DNA of 64,000 bases from JAIQFV01 sp041494885 (GTDB lineage: Bacteria; Acidobacteriota; Terriglobia; JAIQFV01): NCBI GenBank assembly GCA_041494885.1, contig JBGQBO010000005.1:104218-168217 (forward strand), given 5' to 3'. The notes beneath the pieces are model-generated. The model was given only the letters and a program-made list of their open reading frames with translations. It was not told the origin of the DNA and ran no database searches. The position numbers were made by a program, and so were the translations under genes. Positions 8,896 to 18,007 of this stretch are shown here, piece after piece. Every line of letters begins with the position of its first letter. The stretch's first letter is position 1.

Positions 8896-9321
8896 TTGCC
8901 AAACGAAAATGAATCCCAGGTTCTGGAAGTAAACAAACGCTTCTATGCGGCTCTTGAAGCACTTGACCTCTCACAGATGTCCCAAGTGTGGCTGCATGAA
9001 GAGTGGGTAAAGTGCGTTCATCCGGGCTGGGGCCTGATCGTCGGGTGGGAAAATATCTCTGAGAGCTGGGAACGCATCTTCCGGCACACGCGCGAGATCC
9101 GTATCCAGCTTAGCTATGTCACCGTGAGAATTGAAGGCACCCTGGCCTGGGTGTGTTGTCTTGAAAATATTTCCAACCGCTTCGGGGATGGTGTTGAAAC
9201 CGCTCAAGCTTTCTCCACCAACCTGTTTACACAAAGGAATGGCGGCTGGCTGCTGATTCACCACCATGCCTCGCTCACACCTCCCTCGAACGTTCAACCC
9301 TCCGCGGCGACGATCCAATAA
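8896..9321 (+). CDS. NTF2/SnoaL-like fold protein (DUF4440-like)
   Basis: This cytosolic protein of 141 residues begins at a TTG codon with AAGGA about 12 bases upstream (MPNENESQVLEVNKRFYAAL). It has the usual NTF2-like layout: N-terminal helices (VNKRFYAALEALDL), a Trp-rich central part (HPGWGLIVGWENISESWERIF) and a C-terminal sheet ending GGWLLIHHHASLTP. Such domains bind small ligands or act as small enzymes or association domains, and nothing here defines the ligand. It is 120 bases upstream of the cysteine-synthase-like gene on the same strand, so co-transcription is possible. A second protein of this fold is at 14203-14682. Confidence 0.75.
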   Translation: MPNENESQVLEVNKRFYAALEALDLSQMSQVWLHEEWVKCVHPGWGLIVGWENISESWERIFRHTREIRIQLSYVTVRIEGTLAWVCCLENISNRFGDGVETAQAFSTNLFTQRNGGWLLIHHHASLTPPSNVQPSAATIQ

Positions 9322-9440
9322 CTTTCCGGTCAAATCGCCCTCCATTGCGTACAAATTATTACACCAGGATAAGGTTCCCGCGTGATAGAATGCCTGTTTT
9401 CAGAAGACGTTAGCGGATCGCCCCTTGTCGGGGTGGCATC

Positions 9441-10448
9441 ATGGCCATGTCCAAAAGAGAGGAAGGGGGTCTAACTTATCTTTATTCTCAAAGATCCCCT
9501 GAACTTATGACACGAGCACCGCATCTAGAGAAACCTGTCGCGCAATCCGATCTGCTCTCCAGAATTGGGACGACTCCGCTTATCCGGCTGACACGCGTGG
9601 TGAGTGAGGCCCCTCCGGGTGTGGAAATCTATGGGAAGGCGGAATGGTTCAATCCGGGCGGCTCCGTCAAAGATCGGCCGGCCCTGAGTATGATTCTTGA
9701 GGGGGAGCGAGACGATAGGCTGAGGCCGGGAAAAATCCTCTTGGATGCAACCTCAGGAAACACGGGGATCGCCTATGCGATGATCTGTGCCGTCAAAGGG
9801 TACCGCGTCCGTTTGTGCATTCCTCAGAATGCCAGTGAAGAGCGAAAACGGATCCTCAAGGCCTACGGAGCAGAATTGATCCTGACGAGCCCACAAGAAG
9901 GATCGGATGGCGCGATTCGAATGGCAAGAAAAATGTATGCCGAAAGACCGGATCTCTATTTTTATCCGGATCAATACGGCAATGATGCCAACTGGCGAGC
10001 GCATTACCGCACGACGGCCAATGAGATCTGGGAACAGACGCAGCAGCGGGTCACTCATTTTGTCGCGGGACTCGGGACCAGCGGGACTTTTATGGGGACA
10101 AGTCGCCGCCTGAAGGAGTTGAACCCGACCATTCAGTGCATTTCGTTTCAGCCGGATTCACCGTTTCACGGACTGGAAGGATTAAAGCACATGGCCTCGG
10201 CAATCGTGCCCCGGATCTACGATCCCAAATTGGCCGATGATGAACTGCGCGTTTCCACCGAAGCCGCCTATCGCATGGTGAAGCGGGCGGCTCGCGAAGA
10301 GGGTCTGTTTATAGGAATTTCGTCGGGTGCTGCAATGGTCGCAACTCTTGAATTGGCCAAACGGATCTCGGGAGGGGTGATTGTGACCATCCTTTGTGAT
10401 GGCGGGGACAAATACCTGAGCGAGAGATTTTGGGACGAAGAGATTTAG
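9441..10448 (+). CDS. PLP-dependent cysteine synthase (CysK/CysM family)
   Basis: This 335-residue fold-type-II PLP enzyme probably makes cysteine from an activated serine and sulfide or a protein thiocarboxylate. The PLP lysine is K77 in NPGGSVKDRPA, the substrate loop TSGNTG is at 104-109, and the phosphate cup is GLGTSGTFMG. The C-terminal motif GISSGAA is also present. The N-terminal ~25 residues (MAMSKREEGG..) are poorly conserved, so the true start may be the ATG at residue 23. The neighbours at 10566 (JAMM peptidase) and 11337 (ubiquitin-like carrier with its E1) parallel the mycobacterial CysM-CysO-Mec cluster. This favours a role with a carrier-bound sulfur donor, which is inference. 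Confidence 0.9.
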   Translation: MAMSKREEGGLTYLYSQRSPELMTRAPHLEKPVAQSDLLSRIGTTPLIRLTRVVSEAPPGVEIYGKAEWFNPGGSVKDRPALSMILEGERDDRLRPGKILLDATSGNTGIAYAMICAVKGYRVRLCIPQNASEERKRILKAYGAELILTSPQEGSDGAIRMARKMYAERPDLYFYPDQYGNDANWRAHYRTTANEIWEQTQQRVTHFVAGLGTSGTFMGTSRRLKELNPTIQCISFQPDSPFHGLEGLKHMASAIVPRIYDPKLADDELRVSTEAAYRMVKRAAREEGLFIGISSGAAMVATLELAKRISGGVIVTILCDGGDKYLSERFWDEEI

Positions 10449-10565
10449 AGATCAAACATTCAGGGACGCGGACAGGGACAATGATTAAGTCCAAGGGCAG
10501 GCCCAGCCAGGGCAATTTCGGAGCTTCAGACGTTGGTGTTTGGAGTCTTTAGGGAGTGAACCAAA

Positions 10566-11030
10566 ATGACGCTTAAAGTAACCTCTGAACAAGTCAAACG
10601 CATCAAGGAGCATGCCCGGAATACCTATCCGAATGAGTGTTGTGGCGCTTTGGTGGGACTCACCAGCGGAAACGGCGAAAAGGAAGTAAAGGAAGTTGTC
10701 CAATTGCCCAACAGTTATGAAAAAGAGATGGCCGCCGCACTGGGAATTGATGAGAATGAGCGGGGCAGGCGCAACCGCTACGTCATCGATCCGAGACACC
10801 TCTTCGAGACGGAAAAACAGGCTCGTTCAAAATCCATGTCGATCATTGGCTTTTATCACTCGCACCCGGATCATCCCGCGGCTCCGTCCAGGTACGATTT
10901 GCATGTGGCCAGTACCGGGTATTCTTACGTCATCGTATCGGTGAAACAGGGGCAGCCGGGAGAAATCACTTGTTGGCAAACCGACGAAGCTCGCGAAAGA
11001 TTTGAGTCAGAAGGGCTCATGGAGATTTGA
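10566..11030 (+). CDS. JAMM/MPN+ metalloprotease, Mec-like
   Basis: This compact 154-residue Zn-dependent peptidase has the full JAMM signature: Glu24 (in NECCG), H98-S-H100, then Ser108 and Asp111 at the exact HxHx7Sx2D spacing. In Mycobacterium the homologous Mec removes cysteine from the C-terminus of the sulfur carrier CysO. Here the gene sits between the cysteine synthase and a ubiquitin-like/E1/rhodanese fusion. The likely substrate is therefore the carrier after its Gly-Gly, either releasing Cys from it or cutting it from the fusion. Both possibilities are inference. The start ATG 10566 has only a modest purine-rich site (GGGAG). Confidence 0.9.
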   Translation: MTLKVTSEQVKRIKEHARNTYPNECCGALVGLTSGNGEKEVKEVVQLPNSYEKEMAAALGIDENERGRRNRYVIDPRHLFETEKQARSKSMSIIGFYHSHPDHPAAPSRYDLHVASTGYSYVIVSVKQGQPGEITCWQTDEARERFESEGLMEI

Positions 11031-11336
11031 GAGGTCAGCAGTCAGCTGGCAGCAATCAGCTGTCAGCAATCAGCAGTCAGCTTTCAAATTTGATCAGTGA
11101 GATAACTGCGGCGAAATACAAAATTCCAATGATTTCTCAGAACATGTGAGCCCTCTATTTCGACTCGCCGGTTCAGAACTGACTCATATGTGTTGGAACT
11201 TGTTATGGGAGCTCCTGGTTGATAGCTGATCGCTAATTGCTGACCGCTGAAAGCTGATAGCTGATTGCTGACCGCTGATTGCTGACCGCTGAAAGCTGAT
11301 AGCTGACTGCTGACCTCTGATTTAGGAGAACAAACC
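11031..11336. repeat. Inverted arrays of AGCAGTCAGCT-like heptamer repeats
   Basis: Left arm 11035-11084 (GGTCAGCAGTCAGCTGGCAG and onward) and right arm about 11217-11326 are both made of degenerate TCAGC/GCTGA words and are reverse complements of each other in type. They flank about 130 bases of unique sequence. Both arms begin at their outer edge with GAGGTCAGCAGTCAGCT or its complement. No ORF is present. The array separates the JAMM gene from its predicted partner. Confidence 0.75.
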
Positions 11337-12806
11337 ATGGCTGTAAAGATTCTAATCCCGACGCCATTACGCCCGTATGCCGGCAAAAAAGACTCGGTGG
11401 ATGTGGACGCTCAGACCGTTAACGACGCATTGCGTTCTCTAACCACGCAATACGGCGACTTGAAGAAACATCTTTACGCGGATGATGGAAAGCTCCGGAG
11501 CTTTATTAACATCTACGTCAACGACGATGACATCCGGTATCTGCAAAAAGAGGCCACCCCATTGAAAGGTGGCGAGACCATTTCCATTATTCCCTCCATT
11601 GCGGGCGGTTCTTCCGGGGTCGCCGATGCGATCGCCGAGTCAGCCCGGCAACTGAAACTGTCAAACGATGAAATCCTGCGGTACAGCCGGCATTTGATCA
11701 TTCCTGAAGTCGGGATGGAAGGCCAGCTCAAACTCAAGGCGGCCAAGGTTCTCACGATAGGCGCCGGGGGCCTGGGAGCGCCCTTGGGGATGTACCTGGC
11801 CGCGGCCGGCGTTGGAACCCTGGGGATCGTCGACTTCGATGTGGTCGACTTCACCAATCTGCAACGACAGGTGATCCATTCGACGGCAGACGTTGGACGG
11901 CCCAAGCTGCAGTCGGCCAAGGAGCGACTCAAGGGGATCAATCCCGAGATCAACCTGGTGGGATACGAAGTCAGGCTCTCCAGCGAGAATGCCTTCGACA
12001 TTTTCAAGGACTACGACATCATCGTCGATGGGACGGACAATTTCCCCACACGCTATCTGGTGAATGATGCCTGTGTGTTGCTTGGGAAACCGAACGTCTA
12101 CGGTTCGATCTTCCGTTTTGAGGGGCAGGCCTCCATCTTTGGAATGCCGGAGTCGCCCTGCTACCGTTGTCTGTACCCTGAACCCCCTCCTCCAGGGCTG
12201 GTGCCGAGTTGTGCGGAAGGCGGGGTTCTGGGAGTCCTGCCGGGGATCATTGGATGCATCCAGGCCAATGAAACCATCAAGTTGATTCTGGGGAAGGGCG
12301 ACACGCTGGCAGGGCGTCTGCTCCTGTTCGATGCCCTGAAGATGAAGTTCCGGGAGTTGAAGCTTCGCCCCGATCCGGACTGCCCAATATGCGGAAAGAA
12401 CCGCACCATCCACCATTTGATCGATTACGAACAATTCTGTGGAATCCCACAACAACGAGCAAAGGACCAAGAAATGTCTGCCCACTCTGACTTTGAAATC
12501 GACGCCCCTGCTTTGAAGCGAATGATCGATGGCAACGAATCCGTGTTCATTCTGGACGTTCGGGAACCGCATGAATTTCAAATTTGCCGCATCCCGAACT
12601 CTCACCTCATCCCCCTGGGGGATCTTCCCGTCCGCATCAACGAGCTGGATTCTGCCCATCTGATCGTGGCGCACTGCAAGAGCGGGATGCGCAGTGCGAA
12701 GGCCTGTGACTTCCTGCGAAAGTCGGGATTCTCCAAGGTCAAGAACCTCAAGGGGGGCATCCTGGCGTGGAGCGATCAGGTCGATCCGACCGTGCCGAAG
12801 TATTGA
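11337..12806 (+). CDS. Fusion: ubiquitin-like sulfur carrier + E1-like adenylyltransferase + rhodanese
   Basis: This is one 489-residue chain with three parts. Residues 1-91 are a MoaD/ThiS/CysO-type ubiquitin-like fold ending in SIAGG (G90-G91). Residues 105-375 are a MoeB/ThiF-type E1 domain with nucleotide motif GAGGLG (142-147), DFDVVDFTNLQRQ, VDGTDNFPTRY, the Zn cysteines CYRC (275-278) and CPIC (349-352), and SCAEGGVLG (Cys292). Residues 385-485 are a rhodanese with active loop HCKSGMRS (Cys447). E1 enzymes of this class adenylate the carrier C-terminus and the rhodanese supplies sulfur to make a thiocarboxylate. Here the carrier's Gly-Gly is internal, so it must be freed or used in an unusual way. 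The neighbouring JAMM peptidase is the obvious candidate. RBS TAGGAG precedes ATG 11337. Confidence 0.9.
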   Translation: MAVKILIPTPLRPYAGKKDSVDVDAQTVNDALRSLTTQYGDLKKHLYADDGKLRSFINIYVNDDDIRYLQKEATPLKGGETISIIPSIAGGSSGVADAIAESARQLKLSNDEILRYSRHLIIPEVGMEGQLKLKAAKVLTIGAGGLGAPLGMYLAAAGVGTLGIVDFDVVDFTNLQRQVIHSTADVGRPKLQSAKERLKGINPEINLVGYEVRLSSENAFDIFKDYDIIVDGTDNFPTRYLVNDACVLLGKPNVYGSIFRFEGQASIFGMPESPCYRCLYPEPPPPGLVPSCAEGGVLGVLPGIIGCIQANETIKLILGKGDTLAGRLLLFDALKMKFRELKLRPDPDCPICGKNRTIHHLIDYEQFCGIPQQRAKDQEMSAHSDFEIDAPALKRMIDGNESVFILDVREPHEFQICRIPNSHLIPLGDLPVRINELDSAHLIVAHCKSGMRSAKACDFLRKSGFSKVKNLKGGILAWSDQVDPTVPKY

Positions 12807-12931
12807 GAGGATTCGTTCCTTGGGGGAGACAGCTTGCTGGGGCGTACGACCCCTGGCGCGAACGCCCCTGCGGATTTATCGGATTATTATTTGAGTTCTT
12901 CGATATTCCTGATAAGCGCTAAAATCCTTCC

Positions 12932-14206
12932 GTGAGCATCTCCCAACAGATCAAAGCCAAGGCCGCCGCGTTGGGGTTTGCCCAATGCGGCATCGCGCGG
13001 GCAGAGCCCGTTGATGGTCTTGCCAAGCTTCGCTTTCTCAAGTGGCTGGAAGACGGGTTCCAGGGCGGGATGGGCTACATGCAGCGAGGTCCGGAGAAGC
13101 GCATTGACCCGCGCACTGTCCTTGATCACGCCCGGTCAGTCATTTCCGTCCTCATCAATTATTATTCTCCCGAAAGACACCCTGACGATCAAGATACCGG
13201 CGTAATTTCCCGCTATGCCTGGGGACGTGACTACCACCTTACCGTGGAACAGAAGCTGGGCGAGCTCGATGCGTTTCTCTCGTCCCTCATCACGGGTCAC
13301 TGCTCCTTGTTTTACGTGGACACGGGTCCGGTGCTCGATAAGTGGTGGGCCGAGCGGGCCGGGCTCGGCTGGATTGGCAAGAATGCCAATTTGATCACCC
13401 GGGAGATGGGCTCTTGGCTTTTCGTGGGAGAGATTCTTTCCACGCACCCATTTGAAGAAAGCGAATATGACCCGCCCTTCCAACATCCCAAAGGCAGAAT
13501 CTCAACCGACAGGGGGAAAAAAAGGCCGGGCGCTGATCCTGGCGACACTCCTGCTGGCAAGGACACCGGCAAGACTCTCTGCGGGACTTGCACACGTTGC
13601 CTTGAGATCTGCCCGACGCGCGCCATTGTCGCTCCCTATGTCGTCGATGCCCGAAGGTGCATCTCCTATCTCACCATCGAGCTCCGCGGCCCCATCCCGC
13701 GCGAGTTTCGTTCTCTCATCGGAAATCGCATCTTCGGATGCGATGATTGCCAGGACGTCTGCCCTTGGAATCGATTCGCCGTCCCCACACGTGAGGAGGA
13801 CTTTCGTCCGGCCGAAGGCAATCTTGTTCCACGACTGGCTGAGCTCTTGACAATGACCCGCGAGGAATTCAATCACCGTTTCAAGGAAAGCCCAATCAAA
13901 CGTGCGCGGTACGCGGGCTTCCTCCGCAATGTTGCGGTGGCCCTGGGAAACAGCCATGCGGGCGAAGCGGTTCCGGTTCTTGTCGATGGACTGTCTCACC
14001 CCGAGCCTCTGGTACGTCAACATGTCGCTTGGGCCCTGGGTGAAATCGGCGTCGGGGAAGGTCTGAAGGCGCTCAAAACCCAACATCAAAAAGAGGACAA
14101 CCCCGATGTTCTTGAAGAAATCGCGTGGGCTTTGAGGCAGTCAGGAGGGCCTCAAGGAAGTGCGCCCCAAGCTCCTGAAATCTCTTCAATCTGGAGGTCA
14201 ACGTGA
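12932..14206 (+). CDS. queG: Epoxyqueuosine reductase QueG
   Basis: QueG performs the last step of queuosine synthesis, reducing epoxyqueuosine in tRNA with cobalamin and two 4Fe-4S clusters. Visible features: YVDTGPVLDKWWAERAGLGWIGKN with the catalytic Asp130; cluster ligands C217, C220, C223, C227 (CGTCTRCLEICP); a second set C243, C270, C273, C277 (GCDDCQDVCPWN); and C-terminal HEAT/PBS-lyase-like repeats (about 320-405, EPLVRQHVAWALGEIG). A Lys/Gly/Pro-rich insertion (about 175-214, KGRISTDRGKKRPGADPGD) before the first cluster makes it longer (424 residues) than usual. GTG start at 12932. The downstream gene overlaps its stop by 4 bases, indicating translational coupling. Confidence 0.95.
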   Translation: MSISQQIKAKAAALGFAQCGIARAEPVDGLAKLRFLKWLEDGFQGGMGYMQRGPEKRIDPRTVLDHARSVISVLINYYSPERHPDDQDTGVISRYAWGRDYHLTVEQKLGELDAFLSSLITGHCSLFYVDTGPVLDKWWAERAGLGWIGKNANLITREMGSWLFVGEILSTHPFEESEYDPPFQHPKGRISTDRGKKRPGADPGDTPAGKDTGKTLCGTCTRCLEICPTRAIVAPYVVDARRCISYLTIELRGPIPREFRSLIGNRIFGCDDCQDVCPWNRFAVPTREEDFRPAEGNLVPRLAELLTMTREEFNHRFKESPIKRARYAGFLRNVAVALGNSHAGEAVPVLVDGLSHPEPLVRQHVAWALGEIGVGEGLKALKTQHQKEDNPDVLEEIAWALRQSGGPQGSAPQAPEISSIWRST

Positions 14207-14682
14207 AGAAGATATTATTCCCCCTGCTGCTCGGGATGCTTGTGGCGATCCCGTGCTTCGCGCAAGACACTGAACAGGCCATCCGGGAGAAAACGAAAAA
14301 GTTTACCAGTGCCATTGTGGCCAAGGACCTTTCGGTGCTTGATGAAATCTTCGATAAGGACCCCGGCAACATTTACTATGACATCAACGAAGGTCCCCTA
14401 GTGGGATTTCCGCGCCTCAAGCGCGTCTGGACCGCGGCGGTGAGCAATTTCACCATCTCGGTTTTTGACTTTGAGCCGGATATGAAGATCTGGTCAAATG
14501 GCGACCATGCCGTGCAGGTGGGAAGCTGGAAGCAGACGCAGGTTAACAAGGACGGACAGAGCCGGGAAATTATCGGTCGCGCCACCATCCTGTGGCGGAA
14601 GGTCGATGGACAGTGGCGCGTGTGGCACTATCATGCCTCCGTGACCCCTGCGAGGCCGTCCCAGAGGCCCCGAGCCGGGTAG
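14203..14682 (+). CDS. Secreted NTF2/SnoaL-like (DUF4440-type) protein
   Basis: This 159-residue protein has a clear signal peptide (MKKILFPLLLGMLVAIPCFA, cut before QDTEQ) and an NTF2-like domain (about 22-150). The domain includes FTSAIVAKDLSVLDEIF, GPLVGFPRLKRVW and, at the end, WRVWHYHASVTP. The GTG start at 14203 overlaps the queG stop (GTGA), so expression is coupled although the functions are not obviously related. The predicted location is periplasmic. The ligand is unknown. Confidence 0.8.
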   Translation: MKKILFPLLLGMLVAIPCFAQDTEQAIREKTKKFTSAIVAKDLSVLDEIFDKDPGNIYYDINEGPLVGFPRLKRVWTAAVSNFTISVFDFEPDMKIWSNGDHAVQVGSWKQTQVNKDGQSREIIGRATILWRKVDGQWRVWHYHASVTPARPSQRPRAG

Positions 14683-14878
14683 AAGATTGCACCCATAAAC
14701 GCGAAATCCGAAATAGAGATTTCGTGGAGGGTCGCTGCCTTAAACGCGACCTCAACTTTGGAATCCAGGTGGGTTCAGCCTGGCCGGGAATGAATCCCAG
14801 CAAGGCTCACACTTGACCGGCCTGTGCGGGAAAAATCTTTGCGGTGTGAATGCCCCTTGCAGACGAGCGGTGTTTTCT

Positions 14879-17800
14879 TCAACGGGATTGGGAGCTGCCA
14901 ACAGCGATGGGAGCGGGAGCGGATGCACCGGGAGAGTCTGTGTCGCTGGAAGCCGTTCCTTTGGAGGTCGTATCGGTCACGCCCTTGTCGGGCACCCCAG
15001 CCTTCGCCACATCAGGATTGCCTGGGATCGATAACTTCTGTCCCACGCGAAGGGTCTTGGAAGCAGCCAATTGAGTCTTGTTCGCCTCGTAGATCAGGTT
15101 CCACTTGGTTTCTGTTTTGTAGTACCGCAAAGCCAGGCTTCCAAGGGTTTCTCCCGGCTGGACGACGTGGACTTTCACGGGGCTTCGTCCCGTCTTATTC
15201 AGTTTTGAAACCGGCTCCGGCTCTACGGGAATTTTCAACTCCTGCCCGGGTCTCAACTTCTTGGAAGCGTCGATCTGATCCCTGTTGGCATTGAAGATCA
15301 ACGTCCATTTCGTCCTCGTCTGGTAGTACTTCAGTGCAAGGGTCTCGAGGGTTTCCCCGTTCCGGACCGTGTGGATCAACATCCCACTCTCTGCGGCTTT
15401 CGACCATCGGTCAATGTCTTCGAGCGAAGGGCCCTTTCCACCGGTCAGGGCGGAGACGCTCGTCATCTTCCCATTGGGATTCTCCAGGGTCGACTTGCCA
15501 TTTCGGGCGACCTCTGAATTGACCCGCTTCCTCGCCCCGGAATTGACGACGGCAGTTCCATTCGGCTCCGCTTTCACGGGTTGTGGCAGGGTTTGCGATG
15601 CCACCAGGAGGCGCCGGTTCGGGCGGGGATTCATCTTCACGACGAACTTCAACCCGGACACCTTTCCCCCGGGGGTGATCTTGATCACTTGAACTTCGTC
15701 CGAATCAATCGTGGAGAATTCAGGCAGGGTACCGCGATCGATTCGAACCCGGTACTCTCCGCTCGGGATATTGCTGAACTCGAATTCTCCATCGGAATCG
15801 GTGAACGTCACCTTGTAGGTTTCGTTCAGGAGGATGATGATATTGGAGCTGGGCTGTTCAGGCGCCCTGGTCTCCCCAATTTCCTTGCGCAGGCCGTCGG
15901 AGTCCATTCCGTTGACGAGGACGACCCTTCCAGCAACCCTGCCCAGTTCCAACAGGGGGAATTGAACATCCGCGGTGGCTCGCTTGGCCACGTTGACGGC
16001 CACTCGCGTGTTCGCGCCAGCGTCAAAAGTGGCCGGCAGCGTGAGCAAATCCAACTCCACCGTGTGCTTCCCCACCGGGACGTTTTTGAATTCAAATCGA
16101 CCGTGTTCATCGACTGGAACCTTCACCCGCTTATCCAGGATGATCGTAACGTTCGAAACGCCCGATTCATTTTCTCCATCCAGACCGTTACGGTCGACGT
16201 CGTTAAAGACCAGTCCCGCGATGTTTCCAAACTCATGCGGCTTGCCTGCCAACGCGGAAGCGCCGCCTTCTCGAACCAGGAGCTCCTGGGGGCGTTCTCC
16301 CCACTTGAAGGTCTTCGAAATCCTGAAGGTGAACTGGTAGCGATTGAGCTGCTGGGTCAATAAGAGGTTTTGGAGGTCGCTCAGATTTTCCGGAGTGACC
16401 GTATAGAAGTCCAGGAGGTTCATTTTGTTGGTCGACCGGTTATACTGGCCGTTCACCGAAAACTGAACTCCGTGGGGAAGCCCCCAGCTGACGCCGCTGT
16501 TAAAGGAAGTGTTGTTGAAGCTCGTCGTTCGAACGACCGCCACATCCTGGTTCCAGTTCAACTCTGAATAGAACGACAAGCTGGGCCGCAAGTTCCAGTT
16601 GAATCCCGCGCTCCCGACCAGGCTCAAGTGTTTGTTTTCCTGTTCCTGCTGCTGGGCCTCGCGGAGTGTCCCGCCCGAAACCCAGAGGTTTGTTCCATTC
16701 TTCCAGGTCTTTCGAACCTCAAGCTCCATGCGTTGACGCAGGCTGTGCTGGACTGCCGTGGTGAAGTCAAGGTCGCGGCTATCCATGTAGCGCACCAGGA
16801 ACCGCCAGGATTTAACCTGTTGAAGGAACTCCAGGTCCAGGGTGTGGCTGTGGGAAGAGACGAAATTCGGACTGAATTCCTTTGATTCAACGCTGGCATT
16901 ACCCACCCGGATATTCAGGGTGCTGTGTGGACGCAGGATATACCGCGCGCCGATGAACTCGTTGTTGATGTGGAGCGCCGTCTGGGTATGTGAATCAAGC
17001 AGGTTGGTCTGAAATTGATTGAACGCTCCATAGAGAGAGAGCTTGTGATTCAACTGGTAGTCGGCGGAGCTGAAGAGCCCTTCGCGATCCCCCAGATTGA
17101 AGAAGCTGAGGGGGAGATAATTGGGTCCCATCCTCTGCCAGGTCACTTCCGCGCTCCCCCGCACGCCCTTGATCTTGGTCCCAAACAGGTAGGACACGTC
17201 GGTCCCATTGGGACGCTCCGTGTCGGAGGATCCTGAAAATCTTGAAACGGAAGATTGACCCATGAACTGGATGTGAGGATTCAGTTGATAGAGTATGTCC
17301 ATCGTCGCCAGGGTATCCGATTGGGGAATCATTTGGTCGGTTGAATTCTCGGGGGCAGTGGTTCGCATCAGGCTGGCGCCAATCTTCAATTTGGAAGAAA
17401 CATTGAACACCCCGCGAGCCCCGAAAATATTCTCTTCGCTCAAGCGCAGCGACTCACCGAAGAACCCGTTCATGGCAGCCGCTTTCCCTCCGAACACCGT
17501 AAACGACATCCGGTCGGTGGAGGTGGTCACCCGTCCGCCGCGCAGGTAGGCAAACGGATTAAACAAAGAGTTCAGCCCGAAATCGATGTTGTAAGCTGCG
17601 AAAGGCTGGTCGCCCGCCGCAATATCAAACTTCCAGTCTCCGAGGTGATAGTCCGACAATTCGAGCATTCCCCGGGTGGGACGGATAGAATTATTGGTGT
17701 TCGCGACATCGAAGGAGGTTTTCAGCAACCCCCAGTTCGGAATGAACTCGTAGGTGTCAACCCGAAGATCCGCATTCGTATACCCCGGAATGGCCAGGGA

Positions 17801-18007
17801 GAAGAGCGGGTTGTTGAGGATGTTGGAAGACGTTCCGGTGGCGTTGTTATTGAACTGGAACTGGACGGTGGCGCCGCCGGCCTCTTCGCCCCGAAGAATT
17901 TGTGCCGGAATCAACAGGGAGCACAGCATCAGTGCAGCGCAAAGGACTGTTTCCAGCCTGCCCTGCAACTGAGATTGTGTTGTTGCGATGGTCTTCATGG
18001 TCCGCAT
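14879..18007 (-). CDS. Large outer-membrane beta-barrel with carboxypeptidase-like/SdrB-like beta domains and two LysM domains
   Basis: This 1042-residue protein starts directly after the stop of the PapD-like chaperone gene (TAGATG), so it is translationally coupled. After a signal peptide (ends near ILRG) comes about 550 residues of alternating amphipathic strands rich in Asn/Ser/aromatics, as in outer-membrane barrels. Two beta-sandwich domains follow: IAGLVFNDVDRNGLDGENES.. (about 625-715) and GRVAGRVVLVNGMDSDG.. (about 720-840). These are of the prealbumin/SdrD-B type seen inside usher-like and adhesin proteins. Two LysM domains (about 876-928 and 944-995) then bind peptidoglycan by family knowledge. 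No classical usher signature was recognised. Position after a chaperone and six secreted paralogs suggests the outer-membrane port or anchor of a surface assembly system, which is inference. Confidence 0.75.
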   Translation of the reverse strand: MRTMKTIATTQSQLQGRLETVLCAALMLCSLLIPAQILRGEEAGGATVQFQFNNNATGTSSNILNNPLFSLAIPGYTNADLRVDTYEFIPNWGLLKTSFDVANTNNSIRPTRGMLELSDYHLGDWKFDIAAGDQPFAAYNIDFGLNSLFNPFAYLRGGRVTTSTDRMSFTVFGGKAAAMNGFFGESLRLSEENIFGARGVFNVSSKLKIGASLMRTTAPENSTDQMIPQSDTLATMDILYQLNPHIQFMGQSSVSRFSGSSDTERPNGTDVSYLFGTKIKGVRGSAEVTWQRMGPNYLPLSFFNLGDREGLFSSADYQLNHKLSLYGAFNQFQTNLLDSHTQTALHINNEFIGARYILRPHSTLNIRVGNASVESKEFSPNFVSSHSHTLDLEFLQQVKSWRFLVRYMDSRDLDFTTAVQHSLRQRMELEVRKTWKNGTNLWVSGGTLREAQQQEQENKHLSLVGSAGFNWNLRPSLSFYSELNWNQDVAVVRTTSFNNTSFNSGVSWGLPHGVQFSVNGQYNRSTNKMNLLDFYTVTPENLSDLQNLLLTQQLNRYQFTFRISKTFKWGERPQELLVREGGASALAGKPHEFGNIAGLVFNDVDRNGLDGENESGVSNVTIILDKRVKVPVDEHGRFEFKNVPVGKHTVELDLLTLPATFDAGANTRVAVNVAKRATADVQFPLLELGRVAGRVVLVNGMDSDGLRKEIGETRAPEQPSSNIIILLNETYKVTFTDSDGEFEFSNIPSGEYRVRIDRGTLPEFSTIDSDEVQVIKITPGGKVSGLKFVVKMNPRPNRRLLVASQTLPQPVKAEPNGTAVVNSGARKRVNSEVARNGKSTLENPNGKMTSVSALTGGKGPSLEDIDRWSKAAESGMLIHTVRNGETLETLALKYYQTRTKWTLIFNANRDQIDASKKLRPGQELKIPVEPEPVSKLNKTGRSPVKVHVVQPGETLGSLALRYYKTETKWNLIYEANKTQLAASKTLRVGQKLSIPGNPDVAKAGVPDKGVTDTTSKGTASSDTDSPGASAPAPIAVGSSQSR

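Noticed and set aside
9322..9440. SAM or cysteine-related riboswitch before the cysteine synthase gene
   Set aside because: No conserved core or terminator-like structure was seen in this short gap.
15581..16363. Long plus-strand frames opposite the barrel gene (also 17645-18913)
   Set aside because: They are antisense shadows of the barrel and chaperone genes and lack their own RBS or domains.
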